From Bacteroidales bacterium (GTDB lineage: Bacteria > Bacteroidota > Bacteroidia > Bacteroidales > F082), in assembly GCA_017616675.1 (NCBI GenBank), contig JAFZXR010000062.1, forward strand, positions 1 to 19,977: a DNA stretch of 19,977 bases, given 5' to 3'. Shown here in pieces: positions 5,160 to 13,672 of the stretch. Below the pieces are notes generated by a model, which worked only from the letters and a program-made list of their open reading frames with translations, was not told where the DNA came from and did no database searches. How positions within the stretch are numbered: the first letter of the stretch is position 1; each line of letters starts with the position of its first letter. A program made the translations under genes and the position numbers.

Positions 5160-7277
5160 ATGAGTAAGATGAATTTTGGTGACGTTTGGCGTGTGCTTCT
5201 GATCTACGTGCTGATGCTCGTGGTCGGGGCGGCTATTGTCATCAAAATCGTTGTTATTCAGACAGTTGACCGTGAAGAGTTGCTCGAGAGAGCGCGTAAA
5301 GCCGATATCAAATATGAGAAAGTGCGTGCGGTGAGAGGTAATATCTTTTCGAAAAACGGGACTCTGCTTGCCACCACCATCAACGTTTATAACGTCCGTT
5401 TCGACCCCGTTGATGTCCCTGATGAATTGTTCAACAAGGAGATAGGAGCCTTGTCGGACAGTCTCGCGAAGATGTTGAAAAATAACACCAAAGCGCAATA
5501 TGTCAAGCGTTTTACCGAGGCGCGCAACAACAGGAAACGTTATGTAAAAATCGCCAACAAGCTCAGAAAAGAGGAGTACGAACGTATCAAGACGTTCCCG
5601 ATTTTCAGAGAAAGACATGGCAACGGCTTCATCACTGAGAAATATCCGATAAGAGAATATCCGTATGGCGATATTGCCAACCGTTTGATAGGTTATGTGA
5701 ACCTTAATGACACCATCAATCCTGTTAAAGTCGGTCTGGAAGGCGCCTACGACACCTGTCTGAGCGGTCGCGACGGCATGCAGATGCGTCGTCGTATCAA
5801 TGGCGGAAGGTTTATCGACGTGCCTTCGTCGCAGAATATCACGCCGCGTAACGGAAAAGACATCTACACCTCCATCGACGCCAAGATTCAGGACGTGGCA
5901 GAGGAGTCGCTGCGTCGCTGTCTCGACGAGAACAAGGCTCAGCAGGGTTGCGTCATCATGATGGACGTGAAATCGGGATTCATCGAGGTGATGGCATCGC
6001 TGCGTTACAACGAGAAAAAGAAGAAATACGAGGAGTCGTATAACTTCGCCATCGCTGAGAATGTGGAGCCTGGCTCAACGTTCAAGGCCATCACCATGAC
6101 GGCTTTGCTCGAAAACGACCCTCATTTCAGCGTCGACAGGGTGCTGAACCTCGGACAGACCGGACAGATGAAGTTCCACAACCGCATCATGAAGGATTCG
6201 CACGTGGTTGGTGGCAACGGCATAGTGCCGATAAAACAGTGCTTCTGGGAGTCGTCGAACATCGCCTTCGCATATCTCACGACGGAGGCTTTTGAGTCAA
6301 ACCCGCAGCGTTTCATTGATTTGATTTATAAAACCAAGATTAACGAGCCTTTGAATCTCGACATCAAAGGCGAGGGTAAACCATATATCAAGAGCACCAG
6401 CAGCAAGATTTGGTCGAAGGTGTCATTACCTTGGATGTCAATAGGTTACGAGCTTACAGTGACTCCAATCACTCTGCTGACCTATTACAACGCCATCGCC
6501 AACAACGGAAAGATGGTGAAGCCGCAGTTTGTGAAGGAGATCCGTCGCGGCAACGAGGTCATCAGGACTTTCGACACCGTCGTCATCAACGAGAAGATTG
6601 CGTCGGACAGGACCATCAAGACGTTGCAGGGCTTGCTGCGTGGCGTTGTCGAGAACGGCACGGCGAAGGCGTTGAACAGCTGTCCGTTCCAGGTGGCGGG
6701 TAAGACCGGCACGGCGCAGATCGCGCAGAACGGCAACTACAACAAAAAGAACTACACCGCCTCATTTGTCGGATATTTCCCTGCCGACGACCCGAAATAC
6801 ACCTGCATCGTGGTCATCAGCAACCCTATGGGAGGCAGGTATTATGGAGCCTCGGTGTCGGCACCGGTGTTCAAGGAGATCGCTGAGAAGGTCTACGCCA
6901 CCGAGCTCGGCATCACCGACGAGAAGAGCAGCTATCAGGCTAATGCCGACAAGTACACCAGGGCGTCGCTGGCTTATTACGACGACGTCAACGAGTACTG
7001 CGCCATGGAAGGCGTGAGAATGGTCGACGGAGAGCTCAGTTCGGAGTGGGTGAAGGTGAGCCCATCGGTGAACGGCGGCGTGACGATGAAGAGCGTGGAG
7101 CTCGTCGAGGAGGTGATGCCGGACCTCACTGGAATGAATGTGATGGACGCCGTGTATCTCATCGAGACTATGGGATGGAAGGTGGAGTTCAGCGGCCGCG
7201 GAGTGGTGGAGAGCCAGAGCGTGAAGGCGGGGACACATCTGGAAAAAGGGAAAACGGTTGTTTTAAAATTGAAATAA
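5160..7277 (+). CDS. ftsI: Septal peptidoglycan transpeptidase FtsI (class B PBP) with PASTA domain
   Basis: 705 aa. Order: a membrane anchor (about 12-34), the PBP dimerisation/pedestal region (about 50-225, with VRGNIFSKNGTLLA at 58-71), the transpeptidase domain (about 235-580) and one C-terminal PASTA domain (about 652-705, beginning MPDLTGMNVMDAVYL). Catalytic motifs are complete: SxxK is S306-T-F-K309, SxN is S365-S-N367, and KTG is K515-T-G517. It crosslinks septal peptidoglycan in the periplasm with FtsW. The PASTA tail is usual for Bacteroidota division PBPs. The longer-than-proteobacterial length comes mainly from this tail and a linker at about 585-650. ftsL precedes by 3 nt and murE follows by 10 nt. 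Confidence 0.96.
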   Translation: MSKMNFGDVWRVLLIYVLMLVVGAAIVIKIVVIQTVDREELLERARKADIKYEKVRAVRGNIFSKNGTLLATTINVYNVRFDPVDVPDELFNKEIGALSDSLAKMLKNNTKAQYVKRFTEARNNRKRYVKIANKLRKEEYERIKTFPIFRERHGNGFITEKYPIREYPYGDIANRLIGYVNLNDTINPVKVGLEGAYDTCLSGRDGMQMRRRINGGRFIDVPSSQNITPRNGKDIYTSIDAKIQDVAEESLRRCLDENKAQQGCVIMMDVKSGFIEVMASLRYNEKKKKYEESYNFAIAENVEPGSTFKAITMTALLENDPHFSVDRVLNLGQTGQMKFHNRIMKDSHVVGGNGIVPIKQCFWESSNIAFAYLTTEAFESNPQRFIDLIYKTKINEPLNLDIKGEGKPYIKSTSSKIWSKVSLPWMSIGYELTVTPITLLTYYNAIANNGKMVKPQFVKEIRRGNEVIRTFDTVVINEKIASDRTIKTLQGLLRGVVENGTAKALNSCPFQVAGKTGTAQIAQNGNYNKKNYTASFVGYFPADDPKYTCIVVISNPMGGRYYGASVSAPVFKEIAEKVYATELGITDEKSSYQANADKYTRASLAYYDDVNEYCAMEGVRMVDGELSSEWVKVSPSVNGGVTMKSVELVEEVMPDLTGMNVMDAVYLIETMGWKVEFSGRGVVESQSVKAGTHLEKGKTVVLKLK

Positions 7278-7287
7278 AACAAACTAT

Positions 7288-8703
7288 ATGAATATTGAAG
7301 AGATAATCAAAGGAGCAAAAGACTTGCAGTTCGATTCGAGGAAGTGCACCGACGGCAGCGTGTTTTTCGCAGTCCGCGGCACCCAGGTCGACGGTCACGA
7401 CTACATCGCGAAGGCCATCGAAAACGGCGCTAAAGGCATAGTATGCGAGACTCTTCCCGAGACTCAGGACGAGGGCGTGAGGTATTTTGTTGTCGACAAC
7501 AGCGCCAAAGCGTTGGGACTGGCGGCATCGGCATTCTACGGCAATCCTTCGGAGAAGCTGCATCTGGTGGGTGTGACGGGTACTAACGGCAAGACCACCA
7601 TCGCCACCTTGCTTTATCGTCTCTTCACCGACGCTGGATATATGTGCGGACTCCTTTCGACGATTGAAAACATCATCGGGACAAAGGTGGTGCCTTCAAC
7701 CCATACCACAGGCGACCAGCTCGAGCTCAACGCCTTACTGGCACAGATGGTGGAGGCTGGCTGCGAATACGCCTTCATGGAAGTGAGCTCGCATAGCATC
7801 GACCAAGACAGGATCGCAGGTCTGCATTTCGACGGCGGTATATTCACAAATCTTACTCAGGATCATCTCGATTATCATAAAACACTGGCAAACTACCGCG
7901 ATGCGAAGAAGAAATTCTTCGATAACCTGCCAGCTACAGCCTTCGCTTTGACCAATCTTGACGATAAGAACGGCATGGTGATGCTGCAGAATACCAAGGC
8001 GAAGAAGGCGACATATTCGTTGAAGCACGACGCCGATTTCAAAGGTCTCGTGATGGAGAGCTATTTCGATGGTATGGAATTGAAAATCAACGGGAAAGCC
8101 GTGTCGACATACCTCGTCGGACGTTTCAATGCGTATAACCTGCTTGCCATTTACGGTGCGGCAACGCTTTTAGGCATGCCAGAGGAAGAAGTTTTACAGG
8201 AAGTGAGCAAGCTGCACAGCGCTTCGGGACGATTCCAGATGGTGAATTCGAAGGACGGCATCGTGGGTATCGTCGACTACGCTCATACTCCCGATGCTTT
8301 GGAAAACGTGCTTTCGACCATCAACGAGATAAGAACGCATAACGAGACGCTGATAACGGTAGCAGGAGCAGGCGGTAACCGTGACTCAGACAAACGTCCG
8401 AAGATGGCTGCGGCGGCGGTGAAGCTGTCCGACAGACTCATCATCACCAGCGATAACCCGCGTTTCGAGGAGCCGGAGGAGATCATCCGTCAGATGAAAG
8501 CCGGCGTCCCGGGCGAGTGTTACAATAAAGTGTTGTGCATCACCGACCGTCGTGAAGCTATTCGCACGGCAGTGGCGTTGGCAAAGAAAGGCGACATCAT
8601 CCTCGTGGCGGGCAAAGGTCACGAGACATATCAGGATGTGAAAGGAGTGAAGCATCATTTCGATGATAGGGAAGAACTTGAAAATGCATTTAAAGAAAAA
8701 TAA
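7288..8703 (+). CDS. murE: UDP-MurNAc-tripeptide synthetase MurE
   Basis: 471 aa, somewhat shorter than many MurE proteins but with all three Mur ligase domains. The ATP-binding loop is GVTGTNGKTT (95-104, Lys102). MEVSSHSIDQDR (164-175) and YRDAKKKFF (203-211, carrying the lysine that is usually carbamylated) are in place. The C-terminal domain has DNPR at 389-392. DNPR is the signature of enzymes that add meso-diaminopimelate rather than lysine, so a DAP-type peptidoglycan is predicted, as expected for Bacteroidota. GKGHETYQ (442-449) is also conserved. mraY should follow in a canonical cluster but does not: a MurD-like fragment begins 26 nt downstream. Confidence 0.96.
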   Translation: MNIEEIIKGAKDLQFDSRKCTDGSVFFAVRGTQVDGHDYIAKAIENGAKGIVCETLPETQDEGVRYFVVDNSAKALGLAASAFYGNPSEKLHLVGVTGTNGKTTIATLLYRLFTDAGYMCGLLSTIENIIGTKVVPSTHTTGDQLELNALLAQMVEAGCEYAFMEVSSHSIDQDRIAGLHFDGGIFTNLTQDHLDYHKTLANYRDAKKKFFDNLPATAFALTNLDDKNGMVMLQNTKAKKATYSLKHDADFKGLVMESYFDGMELKINGKAVSTYLVGRFNAYNLLAIYGAATLLGMPEEEVLQEVSKLHSASGRFQMVNSKDGIVGIVDYAHTPDALENVLSTINEIRTHNETLITVAGAGGNRDSDKRPKMAAAAVKLSDRLIITSDNPRFEEPEEIIRQMKAGVPGECYNKVLCITDRREAIRTAVALAKKGDIILVAGKGHETYQDVKGVKHHFDDREELENAFKEK

Positions 8704-8729
8704 TTTTTGAATATAAATAATTGATTATC

Positions 8730-9260
8730 ATGACATTAGAACAGTTGGCCAAACAAGGTAGAAGAAAAGAGGTTTACACCGTAGCAATCAACCACAACAT
8801 CTGCAACGCACGCAGAGAGGTGCTGAAAAACAGCTTTGTCGATTGCGAGCATATCAAACACAGAAACGAGTTTGTGGCTATGCGTAACGGCGTGAAATAT
8901 ATCGACGACAGCGGCGCTAAGAGTGTCTCGGCGACATGGTTCTCCATCGAGAGTGTCAACGAGCCGACGGTGTGGATTGCCTTGGCGGGAAATGAGGATT
9001 ACGAAGAGATGATACCTGTTGTGCGTCAACATGTTAAGTCGATAATCTGTGTTGGAAACGACATCGAGCCGATGCGAATGGCATTGGGTTGTCTGGTGCG
9101 CGACGGCGTGATGATGGCCGAGAATATGGAAGAAGCCGTGAAGATGGCCGAGGAGAAGTCGGTGTCGGGTTACAGCATACTGTTTTCGCCAGGCTGCGAG
9201 GTAGAAGGAGCCGACGTCAGAAAGATGGAAAAGGTTTTTGTCAAAATGGCAAAGGAATAA
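8730..9260 (+). CDS. MurD C-terminal-domain-only protein, catalytic motifs lost
   Basis: 176 aa from the ATG at 8730; a TTG three codons upstream is less likely. Full MurD is about 440 aa. The match starts at the end of the central domain (NHNICNARREV, 21-31, like the usual HN.YN helix) and covers the third domain: HRNEFVAMRNGVKYIDDS (44-61), ATWFSIES (68-75), SIICVGND (104-111), ENMEEAVKMA (131-140) and ILFSP (150-154). The ATPase loop and most of domain 2 are absent. Key domain-3 motifs are changed: SKATN reads SGAKS (61-65), the GG(D)GK loop is shortened to AGNEDY, and SPACAS.D.F reads SPGCEVEGAD. A working ligase is therefore unlikely. The frame is clean, spacing is tight (26 nt after murE, 3 nt before ftsW) and codon use matches its neighbours. 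Either a retained, repurposed fragment or a recent relic that is still open. Confidence 0.8.
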   Translation: MTLEQLAKQGRRKEVYTVAINHNICNARREVLKNSFVDCEHIKHRNEFVAMRNGVKYIDDSGAKSVSATWFSIESVNEPTVWIALAGNEDYEEMIPVVRQHVKSIICVGNDIEPMRMALGCLVRDGVMMAENMEEAVKMAEEKSVSGYSILFSPGCEVEGADVRKMEKVFVKMAKE

Positions 9261-9263
9261 GCT

Positions 9264-10466
9264 ATGTTAGATAAGGATACAGTAGTAGAAAAGACGAAGA
9301 ACCTGTTTCAAGGCGACAAGGTGATATGGATGGTGGTGGCGATCCTCACGTTCATGTCGCTGCTCACCGTGTACAGCGCTTCGGAGTCGGTGGCAAACAG
9401 AAGCTATCACGGCAACAATGCCTTTGTGTTGCTGCGTCACGCCGTGATGCTGATGCTCGGACTGGCCTGTATGTTCGGCGCCTCGCGTCTCAACTACAAG
9501 CGCTATTCGAGACTGTTGCTACTGCTTTTCTGGATTGCCATCCCGTTGCTGGTTTACACACTGTTCTTCGGACAGAACCTCAACCATGCACAGCGTGTCA
9601 TCGGCATCGCCGGCGTGACGTTCCAGACTAGTGACCTCGCCAAGATAGCGTTGATAGGCTACCTTGCCAGGGTGTTGACGCTGCGTCGCGACCAACTCGA
9701 CAACTACAAGGAACTTGGTATCAGGGTGATGCTGCCTATTCTTGTCATCGTGGGTTTGATATTCCCTGAGAACTTCTCGACGGCGGCAATGCTCTTCGCG
9801 ACAAGCATAGTGATGATGTTTTTGAGTAAGGTAAAGATGAAATATATCTTCGCGTTTATCGGTGTCATCGTGGTGGCGGGCAGCATCTTCATGCTTATTT
9901 CATTCGCTTTCGCGAAAGACAACCGAAGCGTGACATGGGTTAACCGTATCGAGCGTTTCTTCAGCAGCAGCGAGGAAGAAGCCGACGACACAGCCAACTT
10001 CCAGGTGCTTCAGGCAAAGATTGCCATCGCCGGAGGCAGCGTTATCGGCAAGGGTCCTGGCAAGAGCACTCAGCGTAACGTGCTGCCGCATCCTTATTCC
10101 GACTTCATCTACGCCATGGTGTTGGAGGAATACGGTCTCGTCGGAGGCGTGTTTGTGCTGGCTTTATACCTTGTCTTGCTGTTCCGAGCGACGCGAATCA
10201 TGCTACGAGCGCCACAGTCGTTTGGAGGGCTGCTGGCGATGGGGCTGGCGTTTAGCCTTGTGATGCAGGCCCTCGTCAACATGGGCGTGGCCGTGGGCTT
10301 GTTCCCGGTGACGGGACAGCCGCTGCCGTTCGTCAGCATGGGTGGCACATCGCTGTTGTTCACAGGAATGTCGATAGGAATTATTATTAGTGTGACAAAA
10401 GAAATTGATAAAGTTAAGAACGATGAAAGAGATGCAGAAATCGAAGTCGCCGAGACTGATAGTTAG
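9264..10466 (+). CDS. ftsW: Septal peptidoglycan glycosyltransferase FtsW (SEDS family)
   Basis: 400 aa, polytopic (about ten membrane helices), beginning with a cytoplasmic segment of about 19 residues. The SEDS protein polymerises lipid II and pairs with FtsI. Landmarks: FQTSDLAK (120-127, the Bacteroidota form of FQPSExxK), the periplasmic loop motif HPYSDFIYA (276-284) with catalytic Asp280, EEYGLVGG (288-295) and VGLFPVTGQPLPFVSMGGTS (344-363). The C-terminal tail after residue 378 is highly charged. The start is 3 nt after the MurD-like gene, and the end overlaps murG by 44 nt. Confidence 0.96.
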   Translation: MLDKDTVVEKTKNLFQGDKVIWMVVAILTFMSLLTVYSASESVANRSYHGNNAFVLLRHAVMLMLGLACMFGASRLNYKRYSRLLLLLFWIAIPLLVYTLFFGQNLNHAQRVIGIAGVTFQTSDLAKIALIGYLARVLTLRRDQLDNYKELGIRVMLPILVIVGLIFPENFSTAAMLFATSIVMMFLSKVKMKYIFAFIGVIVVAGSIFMLISFAFAKDNRSVTWVNRIERFFSSSEEEADDTANFQVLQAKIAIAGGSVIGKGPGKSTQRNVLPHPYSDFIYAMVLEEYGLVGGVFVLALYLVLLFRATRIMLRAPQSFGGLLAMGLAFSLVMQALVNMGVAVGLFPVTGQPLPFVSMGGTSLLFTGMSIGIIISVTKEIDKVKNDERDAEIEVAETDS

Positions 10467-11550
10467 CGGTGGAGGCACGGGCGGACACATCTTCCCAGCG
10501 ATTGCCATCGCCGACGCCTTCAAACGTCGTCATCCTGATGCCGAGATTATGTTCGTCGGAGCAAAAGGCAGGATGGAGATGGAACGTGTGCCCAAGGCAG
10601 GCTATCCTATTGAAGGTCTGTGGATTAGCGGGTTTAAGCGTGAGCTCTCGCTCGATAACCTGAGCTTCCCGTTTAAGCTGATAAGCAGTCTGGTCAAGGC
10701 TCGTCGCATCCTGAAGAAGTTCAAGCCCGATGTGGTTGTCGGCGTCGGCGGCTTCGCCAGCGGCCCGACCATGCGCAAGGCTACTTCGCTCGGGATCCCG
10801 GTGGTGATACAAGAGCAGAACTCGTTCCCAGGTGTCACCAACAAGATCGTGGCTCCGAAGGCTGCGAAGATCTGCGTGGCATACGAAGGCATGGAGAAGT
10901 GGTTCCCGAAGGATAAAATCGTTCTTACAGGTAACCCGTTGAGAAACAACGTGGTGTCGGTCGAAGGCAAGCGCGAGGAAGGCGCTAAGTTCTTCGGTCT
11001 CAACCCGCAGAAGCCGATAATCTTGCTCGTCGGCGGCAGCCAAGGTGCACTGGGCATCAACAAGGGCATCTCGGCCAAGCTCGCCATGTTCAAAGACGTT
11101 GACTATCAGCTGATTTGGCAGACCGGCAAGCATTACGTCGAGCAGGCAAAGAAAGAGGTTGGCGAGCTTGGCCTCGACGACCGTGTCAAGCCGACGGTGT
11201 TCATCGACAGGATGGACCTCGCATATGGCGCCGCCGACGTCGTGATATCACGCGCAGGCGCTATGTCGATATCGGAGCTCTCGCTGGTGAAGAAAGCCAC
11301 GATATTCGTGCCGTTGCCGACGGCGGCGGAGGATCATCAGACCAAGAACGCACAGAGTCTGGTCGACAAAGACGCAGCCATGATGGTGCACAACGACGAG
11401 ACACCCGAGAAGTTGATTCCGGCAGTGTTCGAGTTGTTGAACGACAAGGAGAAAATCCATAAGATGGAAGAAAATATCGCTAAGTTTGCAAGGCCAAATG
11501 CAGCGGAAGACATTGTAAATGAGATAGATAAGGTATGTTGTATTTCTTAG
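10423..11550 (+). CDS. murG: UDP-GlcNAc:undecaprenyl-PP-MurNAc-pentapeptide GlcNAc transferase MurG
   Basis: 375 aa from the ATG at 10423 (a second ATG at 10432 and a TTG at 10405 are alternatives). Converts lipid I to lipid II at the cytoplasmic face of the membrane. Motifs in order: GGGTGGH (16-22, first glycine loop), VGVGGFASGP (106-115), EQNSFPG (131-137), GGSQGA (204-209, second glycine loop), SRAGAMSISEL (276-286) and AAEDHQTKNA (301-310, UDP-GlcNAc binding). The start lies inside the end of ftsW (44-nt overlap) and the end overlaps murC by 16 nt, which suggests coupled translation. The substrate-making enzyme MraY is not encoded in this window. Confidence 0.96.
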   Translation: MKEMQKSKSPRLIVSGGGTGGHIFPAIAIADAFKRRHPDAEIMFVGAKGRMEMERVPKAGYPIEGLWISGFKRELSLDNLSFPFKLISSLVKARRILKKFKPDVVVGVGGFASGPTMRKATSLGIPVVIQEQNSFPGVTNKIVAPKAAKICVAYEGMEKWFPKDKIVLTGNPLRNNVVSVEGKREEGAKFFGLNPQKPIILLVGGSQGALGINKGISAKLAMFKDVDYQLIWQTGKHYVEQAKKEVGELGLDDRVKPTVFIDRMDLAYGAADVVISRAGAMSISELSLVKKATIFVPLPTAAEDHQTKNAQSLVDKDAAMMVHNDETPEKLIPAVFELLNDKEKIHKMEENIAKFARPNAAEDIVNEIDKVCCIS

Positions 11551-12884
11551 GAATCGGCGGCATCGGGATGAGCGCCCTGGCGAGATATTTCAAAGCCAAG
11601 GGCTATGAAGTGGCGGGCTACGACCGTACCCCTTCACCATTGACGCATCGTCTCGAAGCGGAAGGCATCGGCATTCATTATGTCGACGACCCGAGCCTTA
11701 TTCCTGAGAACATCGAGTTTGTGGTACTGACTCCCGCAATACCTTCTAACTCGTTGGAACTGAATTATTTACGCGAGAAAAACATAAAGATTGTCAAACG
11801 TGCTGAGGTGCTCGGCATGCTCTCGAGACAGCATAAGTCACTCGCGATAGCGGGAACTCACGGCAAGACCACGACGACGGCTCTCGTGACGCATATCCTG
11901 ATGATGGCAAACACGAAAGTGTCAGCATTTATTGGTGGTATAGCGCGTAATATCGACAGCAACGTGGTTATCGGAAGCAACAAAGACGACTACGTGGTGA
12001 TGGAGGCTGACGAGTTCGACCACTCGTTCCTGCAGCTGTCGCCTTACGTAAGCATAGTGACATCCATCGATGCCGACCATCTCGACATCTACGGTGATTA
12101 TCAGCATGTTACGGATAGCTTCAACGAGTTTGTCAACAAGACAGCCGACGACGGTTTGGTGATTTATCATGCCGATCTGCCGATAAAAACTGATAAAAAA
12201 CACGTGACTTACGGCTTGGCTAACGCCGATGTGGTCGCTGAAAACATCAGCATACGCGATGGCGAAACATGTTTCGATGTTGTGGTTGCCGACTCTCCGA
12301 GTACTCCAAAATCTCTGAGAGCTTTGAGTTCTCTGAGAATGTCACTTTTCGGCAACCACAACGTGCAAAACGCCCTTGCGGCTATCATCATGTGCTCGTA
12401 TCTTGGTGTTAGTCAAGAAGATATAAGAAAAGGTCTCGCGACTTTCAAGGGTGTTCAACGTCGTTTTGACATTCGCGTCAAAAATGCAAAGCATATTTAC
12501 GTCGACGACTACGCTCATCATCCGGAAGAGATTAAAGCAGCATTGACTGCAGCACGTAAAGTATTCACCGACAAGGAGTTAACAGTGGTGTTTCAGCCGC
12601 ATCTGTTCACTCGCACTCGCGACTTCATGGATGGCTTCGCCGAGAGCCTGTCGCTGGCCGACAGAGTGATACTGCTCGACATCTATCCGGCCCGTGAACT
12701 CCCGATCGAAGGCGTGACATCGTCTGCATTATTGGAAAAAATAACCTCGAAAGAAAAGCTTTTATGCTCGAAAGAAGAACTGCTAAATACAATAAAACGC
12801 ATTGATCCTCAGTTAATTATGACTGTAGGTGCAGGCGATATCGACCGTTTTGTGCCACAAATTGAAAAGTTGTTAGGAGAATGA
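11535..12884 (+). CDS. murC: UDP-N-acetylmuramate-L-alanine ligase MurC
   Basis: 449 aa. Adds L-Ala to UDP-MurNAc in the cytoplasm. The N-terminal Rossmann-type motif is FLGIGGIGMSALARYF (4-19), directly after the start. The ATP loop is GTHGKTTTT (107-115), and the central domain has EADEFDHSFL (157-166) and DADHLDIYG (179-187). DDYAHHPEEI in the third domain is the MurC signature. The start codon lies 16 nt inside murG in another frame; no better start exists because the family motif begins at residue 4. The stop overlaps the ftsQ start as ATGA. Confidence 0.97.
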   Translation: MLYFLGIGGIGMSALARYFKAKGYEVAGYDRTPSPLTHRLEAEGIGIHYVDDPSLIPENIEFVVLTPAIPSNSLELNYLREKNIKIVKRAEVLGMLSRQHKSLAIAGTHGKTTTTALVTHILMMANTKVSAFIGGIARNIDSNVVIGSNKDDYVVMEADEFDHSFLQLSPYVSIVTSIDADHLDIYGDYQHVTDSFNEFVNKTADDGLVIYHADLPIKTDKKHVTYGLANADVVAENISIRDGETCFDVVVADSPSTPKSLRALSSLRMSLFGNHNVQNALAAIIMCSYLGVSQEDIRKGLATFKGVQRRFDIRVKNAKHIYVDDYAHHPEEIKAALTAARKVFTDKELTVVFQPHLFTRTRDFMDGFAESLSLADRVILLDIYPARELPIEGVTSSALLEKITSKEKLLCSKEELLNTIKRIDPQLIMTVGAGDIDRFVPQIEKLLGE

Positions 12885-13672
12885 AAAAGTTTTTGAAAAT
12901 ATCGGTCTGGGTTCTGACAATCGGCGCGATTGGCTGCCTGTGGTATTTTACCCGTCAGGACCATGTCGAGCATTCTCTTAAGAGCGTCGAGATGTCGTTG
13001 ATTCGCACTGATAATCAAGGTTTTATCGATAGTTTGGAGGTTTACAACCGCATCATGAAGATCTGCGATACGACGAAAAACACCGACATCACCATGATTC
13101 CCGTCGAGGAGGTGAGAGATTACCTGAAGACCATTCCTTGGGCCATCTACACCGATGCGAATATCACTCTTGATGAGGAATTGGTTGTTGAACTCGTTGA
13201 ATGTCAGCCTGTTATGAGGGTTTATAATAAAAAAGGACAATCAGTTTATCTCGATGAGGAAGGAAGGATTTTCCCGGTGAAGTCGACCTATCCGCTTCAT
13301 CTCATGATAGGCAGCGGAAACCTGAATTTCAACGCGGTGACGAAGACTTCGGCAAGTGTTTACGACAGTGTTTATCACAACACCGACCTGCCGAAAATCT
13401 TCCATGTGATAAGGGAAATTCAAAGCAATTCATATACGAATTGTTGCGTCAAGCAGGTGTATTTCGACGGAAAGGAATACGAGCTGGTGATGAACAATGT
13501 CGACCTGAGGGTGATACTCGGCAACGACAGCAATGTCGACCTGAAGCTGCGTAACCTCAAGTATTTCTTTGAACGCATGCAGGGTTCTCCCGATTTGAAG
13601 GACTACTGCAAGATAAATTTTAATTTTGAAAATCAAGTTGTTTGTACGAGAAATAAAAACAAAAAGAAATGA
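12881..13672 (+). CDS. ftsQ: Cell division protein FtsQ
   Basis: 263 aa, bitopic: a short basic N-terminus (MKKFLK), one membrane helix (about 6-24), then a periplasmic part. The region after the helix fits the POTRA-plus-beta layout of FtsQ/DivIB. VEEVRDYLKTIPWAIYTDANIT, YNKKGQSVYLDEEGRIFPV and the later ELVMNNVDLRVILGNDSNVDLKLRNLKYFF correspond to FtsQ sheet segments. The family is weakly conserved, so position between murC and ftsA is part of the evidence. It links FtsL/DivIC to the rest of the divisome. Both ends overlap neighbours by 4 nt (ATGA). Confidence 0.92.
   Translation: MKKFLKISVWVLTIGAIGCLWYFTRQDHVEHSLKSVEMSLIRTDNQGFIDSLEVYNRIMKICDTTKNTDITMIPVEEVRDYLKTIPWAIYTDANITLDEELVVELVECQPVMRVYNKKGQSVYLDEEGRIFPVKSTYPLHLMIGSGNLNFNAVTKTSASVYDSVYHNTDLPKIFHVIREIQSNSYTNCCVKQVYFDGKEYELVMNNVDLRVILGNDSNVDLKLRNLKYFFERMQGSPDLKDYCKINFNFENQVVCTRNKNKKK

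Noticed and set aside
8600..8729. A frameshifted N-terminal part of murD upstream of the MurD-like fragment
   Set aside because: This stretch is the intact 3' end of murE followed by a 26-nt AT-rich spacer. There is no room and no MurD ATP-loop sequence in any frame.
8721..8729. TTG as the start of the MurD-like gene
   Set aside because: The ATG at 8730 is three codons downstream and lies better placed after the AT-rich leader. The same reasoning rejects the TTG starts at 3856 (rsmH), 10405 (murG) and 16691 (purN).
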